Origin: an uncultured Myxococcales bacterium
GTDB taxonomy: Bacteria; Myxococcota_A; Polyangia; Palsa-1104; JAEUJZ01
Length of the DNA stretch: 33,207 nt
Assembly: GCA_937868485.1 (NCBI GenBank)
Contig: CALMML010000323.1
Span: 1 to 33,207, forward strand
Direction: 5' to 3'
The notes under the pieces are model-generated. The model was not told the DNA's origin, made no database searches, and saw nothing but the letters and a program-made list of their open reading frames with translations. Both the position numbers and the translations under genes were made by a program. The first letter of the stretch is position 1, and each line of letters begins with the position of its first letter. Shown in pieces: positions 24,912 through 33,207 of the stretch.

Positions 24912-25565
24912 TTACTCCAAACCGTCGCTGCGCAGCCGAGCGACCAGCGCGCCCGGGGACAGAAACAGACGAGGACGGTGATGACGAACCGACTGCGCCA
25001 CCACTTGAAGCTGCGGCGACGGCAAATCCGCGACGCCGAGCGAGACATCGTGAAGCGACCACTCCGTCACGGAAGTCACCGACTGTGCAGGTTCCGAAGC
25101 TGGCTGTAGCGATGGAAGAACCGACAGCACCGCTTGGCTCGTACCGCGAAGCACTTGCAAGCTGCGCAGTCCTCGACGGTGAACCAGAAGCTGTGGATCA
25201 TCGTCTCCGTCGGATACAAGCTTCGCCGATACCACTTCACTAACGTGCGCCAGGTTCAGCTGCTCGGCAATCCCTGCGCTTAAGAATCCCGTCAGTGACT
25301 CCGTCAGCAGCACGATGGATGTGCCCAGACGACGCGCCGCCTGCGCAAGCACCGCTGCATGACGAGCTTCCACGTCGAACGGATGAAACGACGACGGATC
25401 CAGCGATTCGTCCCACAGCCGAATCCGCGTGCTCGACGCAGGCAGCGAAAGCGATGCGAACACCGTATCGTCCGGTGCAATCGCCAGCGCAACGACATCA
25501 CCCAGCGACGACGCAATCTGCGCGGCACGCTGACACTGCGGAGAAACCAGCATCAAGACCTTCAT
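24912..25565 (-). CDS. Degenerate electron-transfer-flavoprotein beta (EtfB/FixA)-like protein
   Basis: Protein of 217 residues, slightly shorter than usual EtfB (about 250). It opens MKVLMLVSPQ like an Etf Rossmann-like domain. A middle stretch RHAAVLAQAARRLGTSIVLL, then GIAEQLNLAHVSEVVSAKLV, follows the EtfB pattern of dispersed nucleotide-binding helix, DLVLLG strand and Ae.Lg.p.v. Next comes HRRGLRSLQVLRGTSQAVLSVLPSLQPASEP, like the EtfB beta-hairpin ending in 'lPavvtv....nePr'. The GxxxxDGDxxQVG nucleotide loop of true EtfB is replaced (TESLTGFLSAG). The ATG at 25565 overlaps the upstream stop in ATGA, so the two are translationally coupled. Function is unknown; redox activity is doubtful. 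Confidence in the gene is high, in the family moderate. Confidence 0.6.
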   Translation of the reverse strand: MKVLMLVSPQCQRAAQIASSLGDVVALAIAPDDTVFASLSLPASSTRIRLWDESLDPSSFHPFDVEARHAAVLAQAARRLGTSIVLLTESLTGFLSAGIAEQLNLAHVSEVVSAKLVSDGDDDPQLLVHRRGLRSLQVLRGTSQAVLSVLPSLQPASEPAQSVTSVTEWSLHDVSLGVADLPSPQLQVVAQSVRHHRPRLFLSPGALVARLRSDGLE

Positions 25566-26854
25566 GGCTGCTCCTCTCGCTTGGCATTTTCGTCGCTGGC
25601 TGCGGCTTTCGGTGATTCGCTGTGACTGTCTTTGTGACCCAGCTCGGTGATCGGCTCGGTATCGATTCCGTCCAGCTCCGCTTGCGGCACGGCGTCTTGA
25701 ACCGAGTGCGGCGTCGGATCGCCATCCCACATCTCGTCGCTGCCCGCATTGGTTCGCTCAAACGACGGGCTCGCGCTCTCTGTGCGTGGCGGATGCGCGA
25801 CGGATGAATCAGCAGCTGTCGACGGAGCAGACACCGGCAGCCGAGGCTCTGTGTCACCCGTCACAATGTCGCTGCCATCCCAAGATCGTCCCGTCGACGG
25901 AGTCAGCTCTTCATCATCATCGCCATGGAAGCTCAGCAGACCGCTCAGGTTCAGCTCGACGGAAGGCTCTTTCGGTCGCGCAAACTCCGCTTCGATGACG
26001 CGCAGCAAGTCCTTGGTCACGCCGTCGCCCAGCGGTAGCCCAAACTGCACATCGGAGCGGTCCACAACGCTCTGACCGACGGCAATCAGCGAATGAACGC
26101 TGCGTCGATCCAGCAAAGCGCGCTCGGATGAAACCGCAACCAGCGGCGGAATCGTATCGGGCCCAATCGTCGCAGGCGGCTGAATCCACAGACGCTGGCT
26201 TCGGGAAAACGGCTCGCAGTGATCTTCCGCCAAACCGCCACCTGGCACCGGGGTCCGCTCGGAGCTGGCATCGACATCAAGCGGCGCCATAAAGCGAACC
26301 GGAACCGCCGTGCTACCTCGCGACAGCGCATACCGTCCCGCTTGCAGCGTCATCACCACCGGCAGCATCGTCGGTGCGAACATCTCATCCGCGAGCGGAT
26401 CGTCACACGGCATCACCTGCTGACCGTGCGAGTCAAACAGCTTGAGTCCTCCGTGTTCGCAGGCCGGCTCTCCCGACGCCAAAAACACGCCACCGATTCG
26501 CGCCGACAGCCGAGGCGCAATGTCGCGAGCCCCCGGCGTATCGGCCATCAGGAACAGCTTCGGAGGAAGCTCCTCGCAGGCTTGCTGTAGCGCGCGCGCA
26601 TACGGCGCAAAGCGCAGCTCATGTTCGTGAACCGTCGACTCTGCGGTCAGCAGCACAACACCGTCGGCGCCAAAGTGCCCAAGAAGCTGCCCGAGCCGCT
26701 CACGAGCTTGCGGTGCCACCGACTGCATCGGCAGCAGCGCATAGACAGTCATGCCGACCGCACTTCCCAGACGCCGAGCCTGACCCAGCGCTTCCAGCGA
26801 GGCGCACAGTGGCTCGCTGTCCAGAAACTCGATCATGACCAAGACGTTTGCCAC
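25562..26854 (-). CDS. EtfA/FixB-like N-terminal domain with acidic disordered tail
   Basis: Protein of 430 residues starting at GTG 26854. Residues 1-185 match the EtfA N-terminal domain: ANVLVMIEF, LEALGQARRLGSAV, then PPKLFLMADTPGARDIAPRLSARIGG split over 97-122. The last is like the 'dlvl...t..GRDlaPRlAarLga' segment. The diagnostic C-terminal FAD-binding motifs of EtfA (GGRG, SRAxVDaGW, QVGQTGK, GISGAIQH) are missing. Instead residues about 230-300 form a short alpha/beta remnant and about 305-430 are a long Asp/Glu/Ser/Pro-rich, probably disordered tail. It is first of the three-gene minus-strand operon. The 194-base gap upstream (26855-27048) probably contains the promoter. FAD binding in the classical manner is unlikely. 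Confidence 0.62.
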   Translation of the reverse strand: MANVLVMIEFLDSEPLCASLEALGQARRLGSAVGMTVYALLPMQSVAPQARERLGQLLGHFGADGVVLLTAESTVHEHELRFAPYARALQQACEELPPKLFLMADTPGARDIAPRLSARIGGVFLASGEPACEHGGLKLFDSHGQQVMPCDDPLADEMFAPTMLPVVMTLQAGRYALSRGSTAVPVRFMAPLDVDASSERTPVPGGGLAEDHCEPFSRSQRLWIQPPATIGPDTIPPLVAVSSERALLDRRSVHSLIAVGQSVVDRSDVQFGLPLGDGVTKDLLRVIEAEFARPKEPSVELNLSGLLSFHGDDDEELTPSTGRSWDGSDIVTGDTEPRLPVSAPSTAADSSVAHPPRTESASPSFERTNAGSDEMWDGDPTPHSVQDAVPQAELDGIDTEPITELGHKDSHSESPKAAASDENAKREEQP

Positions 26855-27048
26855 GAGACTGTTTACCTATCTGCCGAGCGGCCCGCTTGCACGGGAAGAC
26901 AACGGCTGCACCGACGCCAAGTATACAAAAGTCCTCTCTTTGGCGGGGACTTGAGCGTTTCTTGCGCCGATTTCAGAGCCACCATGTAGGACACTTACGC
27001 ACAGAGTAGGACGGCTTCGCAAGTTTTTGCCGCCATCTGCGTGTGCGT

Positions 27049-29334
27049 CTAACGACACACATCTCGTACATCCGCGTGCTGCGGCTGAAACCGCAAGCGC
27101 TGACAGGCATCGTGAAACATCGACTCCAAGCTCGAGCCAAACGTATCGCGATAGACCTTGATGCGACCATCGGCCCCCGCCACCGCAAACGCGCTGCCAT
27201 CGGGAACATAGTCGCCGTGCTCGATGTCATCGGCAATCACCGGAAGCTCAGCCAGCGGCAAGATCGAGTCGGTGTGCGGCGCAGCGGAAATGTCCCAGAC
27301 CCGCACCACGCGATCTTTGCCCACCACGAGCAGTCGCTCTCCGCCTTTTCCCACCGACACCGCCATCGGTCGATCGGGCAGCGCGCGGAACTTGGCCACT
27401 GGCTGACGCTTTTGCACATCCCACAGCCGCACCGTCTGATCGTCGGACGCCGTCACCAGCAAGCCGCCTCGACTCGTCGGTAAAAACGTCAGCTGATTGA
27501 CCGGATCGGGCGTATCGGGAAGCGCGCCGAGCGGTCGCAGGCTGCTCGCATCCCAGACGATGACCTTGCGATCCGTCGCGGCACTCACCAAATAGCGACC
27601 ATCGGGCGACACAGCCATCCAAATCGGCGTGCCACTGTGCGCCAGCGCCGATCCCAGCAGAGCGCCCGTTTGTGCATCCCACATCCGAAACGAGTCTCGA
27701 CTGGCTGAAAACAGTCGTCGGCTATCGCTGCTGAACGCCACCGCAAAGACCGTGTTCGCATGACCGCTCAGCGTCTTTGTGTGCGATCCCGTCTGACCAT
27801 CCCACAGCCGCACCGTCTTGTCCGAGCTGGCCGTCGCAACCTGTCGACCATCCGGCGAAAAACGCGCCATGTGAAGCGGTCCCGCGTGACCCATCAGCTC
27901 GGCGATCAGCTCACCGCGTAGCTTGCTGCGATCCCAGCGCCACAGCCGCGCCGTCCGATCGAGGCTGGCACTCACCAAGCGCGTTCCGTCCGTTTTCAGA
28001 AACTCCAGCGAGGAGATACGACGGCGATGTCCGACCAGTGTCGTCGCTGGAAGCACGCGCTCCAGGTTCCACACCCGCGCCGTGCGATCGTAGCTGCCAG
28101 TGACCGCTCGTCGACCATCTGACGTTAGGTCCAAGTGACGAATCTCTCCACGATGACCGCTCAAGATCGCAACGGGACGCTCCGACGCGATGTGCCACAG
28201 ATAAACGCCGCGCTCTCCCGAGCCCACCGAAATCAAGTGTTCTCCGTCGGGCATAAAGCGCAGATCCGTCACCGTTTCTTCGTGACCCCGTAGCTTTTGC
28301 AGCAGATCACCAGTTCGCCCGTCCCACAGCGTGATCGTACCGCTCGCATCACCGCTCGCCAAAAACCGTCCATCGGGTGAAAAGTCGACGCGCACGACCT
28401 GTTCTTCGTGACCACGCAGCGTAAAAATTTCCCCGAGGCTCAGGCTCCACAGCCGAACGGTCTTGTCATGACTGGCCACCGCGATCTTTTGACCGTCGCT
28501 GGCGAAGCGAACGAAGGTGACGCGATCTCCCGTCGGAATGACATGCTCCACTTTGCCCGTCGTCGTCTCAAAGACTCGCGCGGTCTTGTCCAAGCTCCCC
28601 GACACCAAGTGCCGTCCGTCGGGAGAAAACGCCAGCGAGCGCACCGCATCCACATGTCCAGTCAGCGTCCGTGAAAGCCGACCGGAGACGACGTCCACCA
28701 AGTGAATGCTCCCGTCTCGATATCCAACGGCCACTTGCCTTCCGTCCGCAGCCGGAGCGGCGCTCAGGATCGACTCGTGACCGGCGTGCTCGAACAGCAG
28801 ATTGCCGCTTGGCAGCGCAAACACGCGCAGACGCTTGTCGAGGCTGGTCGTCCAAACGAGCGATCCCTGCGCAGCAAACAAAAGCTCGGTGATGCGATCG
28901 CCGTGCTTGGGCAGCTGAAGCAGGGGCTGTCCGGTTCGCTCATCCCACAGACGCACCGTCAGATCATGACCCGCAGTCGCCACCGTCTTGCCGTCGGGAG
29001 AAAACGCGACATGCGACACAATGTCGTCGTGTCCGTGCAGCGCCAGCGAGTTTTCCGCAACCCGCAGCGCAACCATCAATCCTTCCTTGGCTTCCGTCGG
29101 TAAGGGCCGTCCGTAGAGCAAGCTCGGAGCCGCCGCTTTCACCGCCAGAGCAAGGCCTTCTCCGTCGAGACCGGGCTGACGAACCAGCAGCGCCGCCCGC
29201 GCACCACGCTCTCGCTGAAGCGATTCTTCCGTCGAGCGCAGACGCAAAAACAGCCGCACAAACAGGCCCACAAGCAGCAGCACCGTCAGCAACCCTGCAA
29301 GCCGCACAAGCTGACGCAGCGCCCGCTGATTCAT
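27049..29334 (-). CDS. Membrane-anchored WD40 double-propeller protein
   Basis: Protein of 761 residues from ATG 29334. A single membrane helix lies at about 8-27 (LVRLAGLLTVLLLVGLFVRL), followed by a linker of about 80 residues (with RQPGLDGEGLALAVKAAAPS), then about 14-15 WD40 repeats. Repeats show GH...SPDG..(L/V)(A/V)(T/S)(A/G)S.D.T.R(L/V)WD. The linker closely follows the one that precedes the WD40 part in nSTAND1-WD40 fusion proteins, but no NTPase or kinase is present here. It likely forms one or two beta-propellers for protein binding at the membrane. The upstream extension to 29508 adds basic, low-quality sequence and is rejected because the hydrophobic anchor starts right after ATG 29334. 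It is divergent from the AttH-like gene, with 196 bases between them. Confidence 0.88.
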   Translation of the reverse strand: MNQRALRQLVRLAGLLTVLLLVGLFVRLFLRLRSTEESLQRERGARAALLVRQPGLDGEGLALAVKAAAPSLLYGRPLPTEAKEGLMVALRVAENSLALHGHDDIVSHVAFSPDGKTVATAGHDLTVRLWDERTGQPLLQLPKHGDRITELLFAAQGSLVWTTSLDKRLRVFALPSGNLLFEHAGHESILSAAPAADGRQVAVGYRDGSIHLVDVVSGRLSRTLTGHVDAVRSLAFSPDGRHLVSGSLDKTARVFETTTGKVEHVIPTGDRVTFVRFASDGQKIAVASHDKTVRLWSLSLGEIFTLRGHEEQVVRVDFSPDGRFLASGDASGTITLWDGRTGDLLQKLRGHEETVTDLRFMPDGEHLISVGSGERGVYLWHIASERPVAILSGHRGEIRHLDLTSDGRRAVTGSYDRTARVWNLERVLPATTLVGHRRRISSLEFLKTDGTRLVSASLDRTARLWRWDRSKLRGELIAELMGHAGPLHMARFSPDGRQVATASSDKTVRLWDGQTGSHTKTLSGHANTVFAVAFSSDSRRLFSASRDSFRMWDAQTGALLGSALAHSGTPIWMAVSPDGRYLVSAATDRKVIVWDASSLRPLGALPDTPDPVNQLTFLPTSRGGLLVTASDDQTVRLWDVQKRQPVAKFRALPDRPMAVSVGKGGERLLVVGKDRVVRVWDISAAPHTDSILPLAELPVIADDIEHGDYVPDGSAFAVAGADGRIKVYRDTFGSSLESMFHDACQRLRFQPQHADVRDVCR

Positions 29335-29530
29335 GGTCGACACCACAAAAAAGGCTCGCAGCGACAGAGCATCTGGCAGCAGTGATCGGACCACATCGCA
29401 TGACCACGATAGCGCATCCGATCGCCACGCGTCTTGCCTCATCGTCGCATCACGTCGCAGTCGGAAACAATTCCGCGCCGACGGACGAGCCCAAGCCAGA
29501 AAGCCCAAAATGGTGTAGTTTCAGCCCATC

Positions 29531-30619
29531 ATGTCATCGCCTCGGCCCATTCCTTTGCAAACCCCCGTCGCACAAGACCACAACCGGATGGCTTGGCAGG
29601 GTCAGTCCGGTCACTACGAGGTCTGGTTTCTGACGCTGGCGCATCGAGAAAGCAAGACCGGCTTCTGGATTCGCTACACGCTGGAGTCTCCCGAATCGGG
29701 TCACGGTCCGCCCTATGCCGAGCTGTGGTTTTGCCGATCCGATGGCAAGCAGCCCGCCAAGACCTTCGGCATCCATCGTCGCTTCGACATCAGCACGCTC
29801 CACAGCCAGCAGCGACCGTTTGTGATTCGCATTGCCGGGTCGGAGCTGGGGCACAGTCACTCGAGCGGAACACTCAGCGGCGACGGACACACCATTCGCT
29901 GGGATCTGCACTGGGATGGACAAAATCGCCCGCACCTGCTGTTTCCCAAAGCGCTCTACGCCAATCCGATGGGCATCGCAGAGACGCTGCTCACGTCGCC
30001 AAACCACAGCATCTTGGTGTCCGGCACGATCGAAATCGACGGAGAGCGCTACGATCTTCACCAAGTTCCGTCGGGACAGAGTCACTTGTGGGGCAAAAAG
30101 CACGCGTACGGCTGGGCCTGGGCTCGCTGCAATGCCTTCGATCGCGAAGACGAGCGTCCGACGCAAAAGCCACAGGCTGTGTTTGAAGCGCTGACGGTGC
30201 GCATGCGCCGAGGCCCGGTGGTCCTGCCGATTACGATGCTGTCGGTCTATCCCGACGGATGTCAGGGCAAGGAAGTCGCGTTCAAAGAGTGGGCGGACCT
30301 GCCGCTCAATCGGGCAGAGTATCGAACCGGTAGCTACGTGCTATCCGCCGAGGGTCCACGCACGGGACTGGAAGTTCAGCTGTCCTGCGGCGCCGATGAC
30401 ATGGTGCGGACCGAGTACGTCGATCCCGACGGAACGCCAGCGTTTAATCACTATGCAGGTACGGCAACCTGCACGCTGCTGCTCAAGCGCCGAATCTGTC
30501 CGGGTGCCGCGTGGCGAATCGAGCGAACCTTCCGCAGTGAGCAGGGCGCGCAGTTTGAGTGGGCGGGACGCGCCGGGGACTCGATGGTCCGCAAACGGCA
30601 CGTCTTGGTGAGCGACTAA
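29531..30619 (+). CDS. AttH / CrtC-like (lipocalin-type beta-barrel) protein
   Basis: Protein of 362 residues with no signal peptide. The fold cues are those of the AttH/CrtC/tocopherol-cyclase-like family. An early block HYEVWFLTLAHRESKTGFWIRYTL is split over residues 24-50, PYAELWFCRSDG follows, and a central HLWGKKHAYGWAWARCNAF (about 187-205) carries the family-like W.WA..N segment. Many alternating strands follow to the end. The activity is not known; relatives include carotenoid hydratase (CrtC) and hydrolase-like proteins. No Shine-Dalgarno is obvious before ATG 29531. It converges on the thiolase with only 3 bases between stops. Confidence 0.65.
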   Translation: MSSPRPIPLQTPVAQDHNRMAWQGQSGHYEVWFLTLAHRESKTGFWIRYTLESPESGHGPPYAELWFCRSDGKQPAKTFGIHRRFDISTLHSQQRPFVIRIAGSELGHSHSSGTLSGDGHTIRWDLHWDGQNRPHLLFPKALYANPMGIAETLLTSPNHSILVSGTIEIDGERYDLHQVPSGQSHLWGKKHAYGWAWARCNAFDREDERPTQKPQAVFEALTVRMRRGPVVLPITMLSVYPDGCQGKEVAFKEWADLPLNRAEYRTGSYVLSAEGPRTGLEVQLSCGADDMVRTEYVDPDGTPAFNHYAGTATCTLLLKRRICPGAAWRIERTFRSEQGAQFEWAGRAGDSMVRKRHVLVSD

Positions 30620-30622
30620 CGA

Positions 30623-31780
30623 TTAGGCCCGCTCGACGAGAGCGGCAGCGCCCATCCCACCGCCGATGCACATCGAGATGATGCCGTATCGGCCACCGCT
30701 ACGAGCCAGCTGACGCAGCGCGGTCAGCGTCATGCGCGCACCGGTCGCACCAAGTGGGTGACCGATGGCAATCGCACCGCCGTTGACGTTCAGACGGTCC
30801 GACGGAACGCCCAGCTCGCGTGCGCAGTAAATCGCCTGGCTGGCAAACGCTTCGTTCAGCTCCCACACGTCGATGTCCGACACCTTGAGCCCCGTCTTGG
30901 CGAGCAGCTTGCGCACCGCCGGAACCGGACCAATGCCCATGATCTCCGGGGGAACGCCAGCGACGGCAAACGCGCGGAAGTAACCCAGGAAGGGACGATC
31001 GCCAATCTTGTCCTTGCCAGCCATCACCAGCGCGGCAGCACCGTCGGTCAGCGGCGAGCTGTTCCCTGGCGTCACCGACCCGGTCGGATCGAACGCGGGA
31101 CGAAGCCCCGACAGCTTGGCCACATCGGTATCGCCACGAGGAAGCTCGTCACGATCCACCTTGATGCTGCGCGGCTTGCCGGTCTCGTCGAACACCGTCG
31201 TCTCAATCGGCAGGATCTCACCGTCGAAAAAGCCAGCCTTCTGTGCGGCAACCGCCTTCTGGTGGCTCTGGTACGCAAACTCATCTTGCTCGTTGCGAGC
31301 GATCTGGAAGCGACGCGCGACGTTTTCAGCGGTCACACCCATCGGCGTATAAAGTGCCGACTGCTCTTCGACGAGACGAGGGTTGAGCGACACCTTCGCT
31401 CCGGTCATCGGAATCATCGACATCGACTCGACGCCACCGGCGATACCGAAGTCAATCTGTCCGACGGCAATGCGATCCGCAACGATGGCCGCAGCCTGGA
31501 CACCCGACGAGCAGAAGCGGTTGATGGTCATCGCCGGAACTTCGACGGGAAGACCTGCGCCAACCGAGACAAGTCGAGCCATGTTCATGCCCTGCTCAGC
31601 CTCGGGGAATGCACAGCCGAGAACGACGTCTTCGATCTCAGCGGCGGCCACCCCAGAGCGCGACAGCGCGGAACGGACCACAGCAATTCCCAGGTCGTCG
31701 GGACGCGTGTCTTTGAGCGAACCCTTTACACCACGACCGAACGGAGTACGAGCACCCTGCAAAATGACGACTTCACGCAT
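30623..31780 (-). CDS. fadA: Acetyl-CoA C-acyltransferase (thiolase)
   Basis: Protein of 385 residues from ATG 31780, a normal thiolase length. Catalytic residues are all present: nucleophile Cys90 in NRFCSSG, His341 in GGAIAIGHPLGATGAR, and Cys371 in CIGGGMGAA. It catalyses cleavage of 3-ketoacyl-CoA with CoA to give acetyl-CoA, or the reverse condensation of acetyl-CoA. FadA-type beta-oxidation and biosynthetic roles cannot be separated here, and no hydratase/dehydrogenase partner lies in the window. A longer start at 31819 is rejected because MREVVILQGARTPFG is the typical thiolase opening. The polytopic protein gene lies 116 bases upstream on the same strand. Confidence 0.95.
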   Translation of the reverse strand: MREVVILQGARTPFGRGVKGSLKDTRPDDLGIAVVRSALSRSGVAAAEIEDVVLGCAFPEAEQGMNMARLVSVGAGLPVEVPAMTINRFCSSGVQAAAIVADRIAVGQIDFGIAGGVESMSMIPMTGAKVSLNPRLVEEQSALYTPMGVTAENVARRFQIARNEQDEFAYQSHQKAVAAQKAGFFDGEILPIETTVFDETGKPRSIKVDRDELPRGDTDVAKLSGLRPAFDPTGSVTPGNSSPLTDGAAALVMAGKDKIGDRPFLGYFRAFAVAGVPPEIMGIGPVPAVRKLLAKTGLKVSDIDVWELNEAFASQAIYCARELGVPSDRLNVNGGAIAIGHPLGATGARMTLTALRQLARSGGRYGIISMCIGGGMGAAALVERA

Positions 31781-31896
31781 GGCGGCAGTGTGAGCCAAAG
31801 CGCCGCCGCTGACAAGCACTCTCTATCAAGCTGCGACAGCAAGGTCAGACGGAACAAGCACTTAGCCAGCGAGCGTACGGCTGACGAAGCGCGGTT

Positions 31897-33207
31897 TTAG
31901 TTCACCGGAAAGAAGCCGTTGAAATAGAACGCGCCCATGCGGTTGAAGGTGAGCGCGCCAAACAAGTTGATGACGACGCCAAACACAACGCAGACCCGAA
32001 ACAGCAGCGAGCCCGGAATCGTCGGACTACCGAGCCGAAGCAGCAGCACGAGCAGCACCATGTAGTCGAGGCTGAAGCGATAGCCGAACTGCACAAAGCC
32101 CGAGTTTTGGTACAGCAGGCTCGCCAGCGCGATCGGAACAATCGTCAGACAGATGCCCAGCCGAAGCTGACGCGAGCGCTCTTGCGCAGGCTCTCGGTCG
32201 ATGGGCGACGGCAGCCAGAGCGGACGCTGCGGCCACAAAAGAAACAGCAGCGCGGGCGTCGTAAACCACAGCGCCAGGCCGTGATAGCTCACTTGCACGT
32301 ACGGAAACTGCGGCAGCAGCTTGGGGAGCAGCGTCAGCGCCGTCGCCAGGTTGCGCGGCAAAAACTGATAGTTCATCAGCCCGAAGCGCTGGATGTTGTC
32401 GGCTTGAATCGTCTGCAGAAAGCTGTGACCGAACTCAAACAGCCGTCCAAAGCGCAGCCAGTTGAGCGTCACGCCAAGCCCCGCCAGCGTCGCGGCAGGC
32501 AGCGCAAACAAAACGAGCGGCTTGGCCAGCTTGCGCAGCGTCGGAACCAGCTCACGCTGAAGCAGGCGAAGCGATGGATACGCGGGCGAGTCGGCGGCGC
32601 GTCGGAGCAGTTCAAGAACAAACAGCAGACCCATCGAAGCCATCTGGGGACGCGTCAAAAACAGCGCGCCACACAGAAACCCACAGGCCAGCGGTCGCAG
32701 CGGAAACAGACACAGCAAAAACAGCACGGCGAGCAGCGACGCGACAATGTGCGCGGTAAACCACACCTGCCCTTGCACCGCTGAAAAGTAAAACACCGAT
32801 CCAATGCCAAACATCACCGTCAGCCACAGGTCGAATGACTCGGGCCGGCTCTCGGTGTTTGTGCGATCCAGCGCACGCGGGATGCGTCGCAGCAGCAGAT
32901 AGAGCAGCGCAGGAACCAGGCCCGCAAGCAGCACCGTCAGCAGCACATCGTTTGTTCGATGGTGAAACACCGCGACAAACGGCAACATCAGCATCGACGG
33001 AAACGGAGGAAACGACACGTAGAACTTCCGCTCGCGGGCGACGATATCTGTCGATGCAATGTCGTCGACAAAGCCGGACAGCGTCCGAAAGCGCGTCGGG
33101 TTTGCACGCAGAAACATCCCCGAGACCTTGCGACCACTGCGCAGCGTCAGCGTCTCGACTTCGGCCCAGTCGTTTTGATGCGGCGGTGGACCACCCAGAT
33201 CGAGCCG
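31897..33207 (-). CDS. Polytopic membrane protein, glycosyltransferase-like (5' end outside window)
   Basis: The frame stays open from the stop TAA (31897-31899) to the right edge, at least 436 codons. The 30 codons before Met 33117 are open and read as a plausible coding segment (WAEVETLTLRSGRKVSG), so the ATG at 33117 is not the true start. About nine or ten hydrophobic helices follow, with a soluble segment near the N-terminal side. The arrangement resembles GT-C-fold polyprenol-dependent mannosyltransferase-type proteins (GT39/PMT-like), but no diagnostic catalytic motif is visible because the N terminus lies outside the window. The family is therefore uncertain. Confidence 0.7.
   Translation of the reverse strand, partial: RLDLGGPPPHQNDWAEVETLTLRSGRKVSGMFLRANPTRFRTLSGFVDDIASTDIVARERKFYVSFPPFPSMLMLPFVAVFHHRTNDVLLTVLLAGLVPALLYLLLRRIPRALDRTNTESRPESFDLWLTVMFGIGSVFYFSAVQGQVWFTAHIVASLLAVLFLLCLFPLRPLACGFLCGALFLTRPQMASMGLLFVLELLRRAADSPAYPSLRLLQRELVPTLRKLAKPLVLFALPAATLAGLGVTLNWLRFGRLFEFGHSFLQTIQADNIQRFGLMNYQFLPRNLATALTLLPKLLPQFPYVQVSYHGLALWFTTPALLFLLWPQRPLWLPSPIDREPAQERSRQLRLGICLTIVPIALASLLYQNSGFVQFGYRFSLDYMVLLVLLLRLGSPTIPGSLLFRVCVVFGVVINLFGALTFNRMGAFYFNGFFPVN

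Noticed and set aside
23685-25243. Long plus-strand open frames (408 and 365 codons) opposite the acyl-CoA synthetase- and EtfB-like genes
   Set aside because: Highly Arg/His/Ala/Pro-rich translations with no motif. The minus-strand genes show recognisable family patterns and tight operon spacing.
26929-26952. AAGTCC/GGACTT hairpin downstream of the WD40 gene as terminator
   Set aside because: Only a 6-bp stem with a 12-nt loop and a short T-run; too weak to call. Nothing else is clear in 26855-27048.
29335-29508. N-terminal extension of the WD40 protein
   Set aside because: The extra residues look like non-coding translation and would bury the membrane anchor; ATG 29334 directly precedes the basic residues and the helix.
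30758-31900. Plus-strand 380-codon frame opposite the thiolase
   Set aside because: The thiolase on the other strand has all its catalytic residues, and this frame is compositionally anomalous.

Overview
The window reads like chromosomal DNA of a myxobacterium or close relative (Myxococcota). This is inferred from content and not from any marker RNA. The signs are a protein joining a kinase-like domain, a STAND-type NTPase and a formylglycine-enzyme-like domain; a secreted protein carrying an ADYC motif; a myxobacterial-style PilZ-like domain joined to PEGA domains; and a MopE-type metal-binding motif. Composition is moderately GC-rich. Genes are packed tightly. I see no tRNA, rRNA, CRISPR array, transposase or phage gene.

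Layout. 1-4066: two tandem paralogous signalling genes, the first cut by the window edge, the second a kinase/STAND/FGE-like fusion. 4361-6590: an ADYC-type lipoprotein and a radical SAM/SPASM protein. 6677-8620: a secreted protein with four internal repeats and a Pro-rich linker, then a DUF1684 lipoprotein. 8711-9058 (minus): an RRM RNA-binding protein, divergent from a 7-TM sulfatase-like protein at 9314-11623. 11707-14203 (minus): an S9 peptidase and a small membrane protein. 14297-15460: a family 2 glycosyltransferase. 15465-17459 (minus): the PilZ-like/TM/PEGA protein, divergent from gamma-glutamyltransferase, HrpB helicase and an EamA transporter (17606-23160).

23157-26854 (minus): a tightly coupled three-gene operon whose products look like degenerate relatives of EtfA, EtfB and ADP-forming acyl-CoA synthetase. 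This is the most unusual locus in the window. 27049-29334 (minus): a membrane-anchored WD40 protein, divergent from an AttH/CrtC-like protein at 29531-30619. 30623-31780 (minus): a thiolase. 31897 to the right edge (minus): a polytopic membrane protein whose start lies outside the window.

How the genes relate. Most neighbours look like independent housekeeping or envelope functions. A recurring theme is enzyme folds without their key catalytic residues: the kinase, FGE, Etf and acyl-CoA synthetase relatives. They are joined to membrane anchors, PEGA-like domains or WD40 propellers, which suggests sensory or scaffolding roles. Convergent pairs have almost no spacing (4 bp, 3 bp, and one pair sharing a CTAG). 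Good hairpins occur at 4099-4132, 8626-8709 and 11673-11699.
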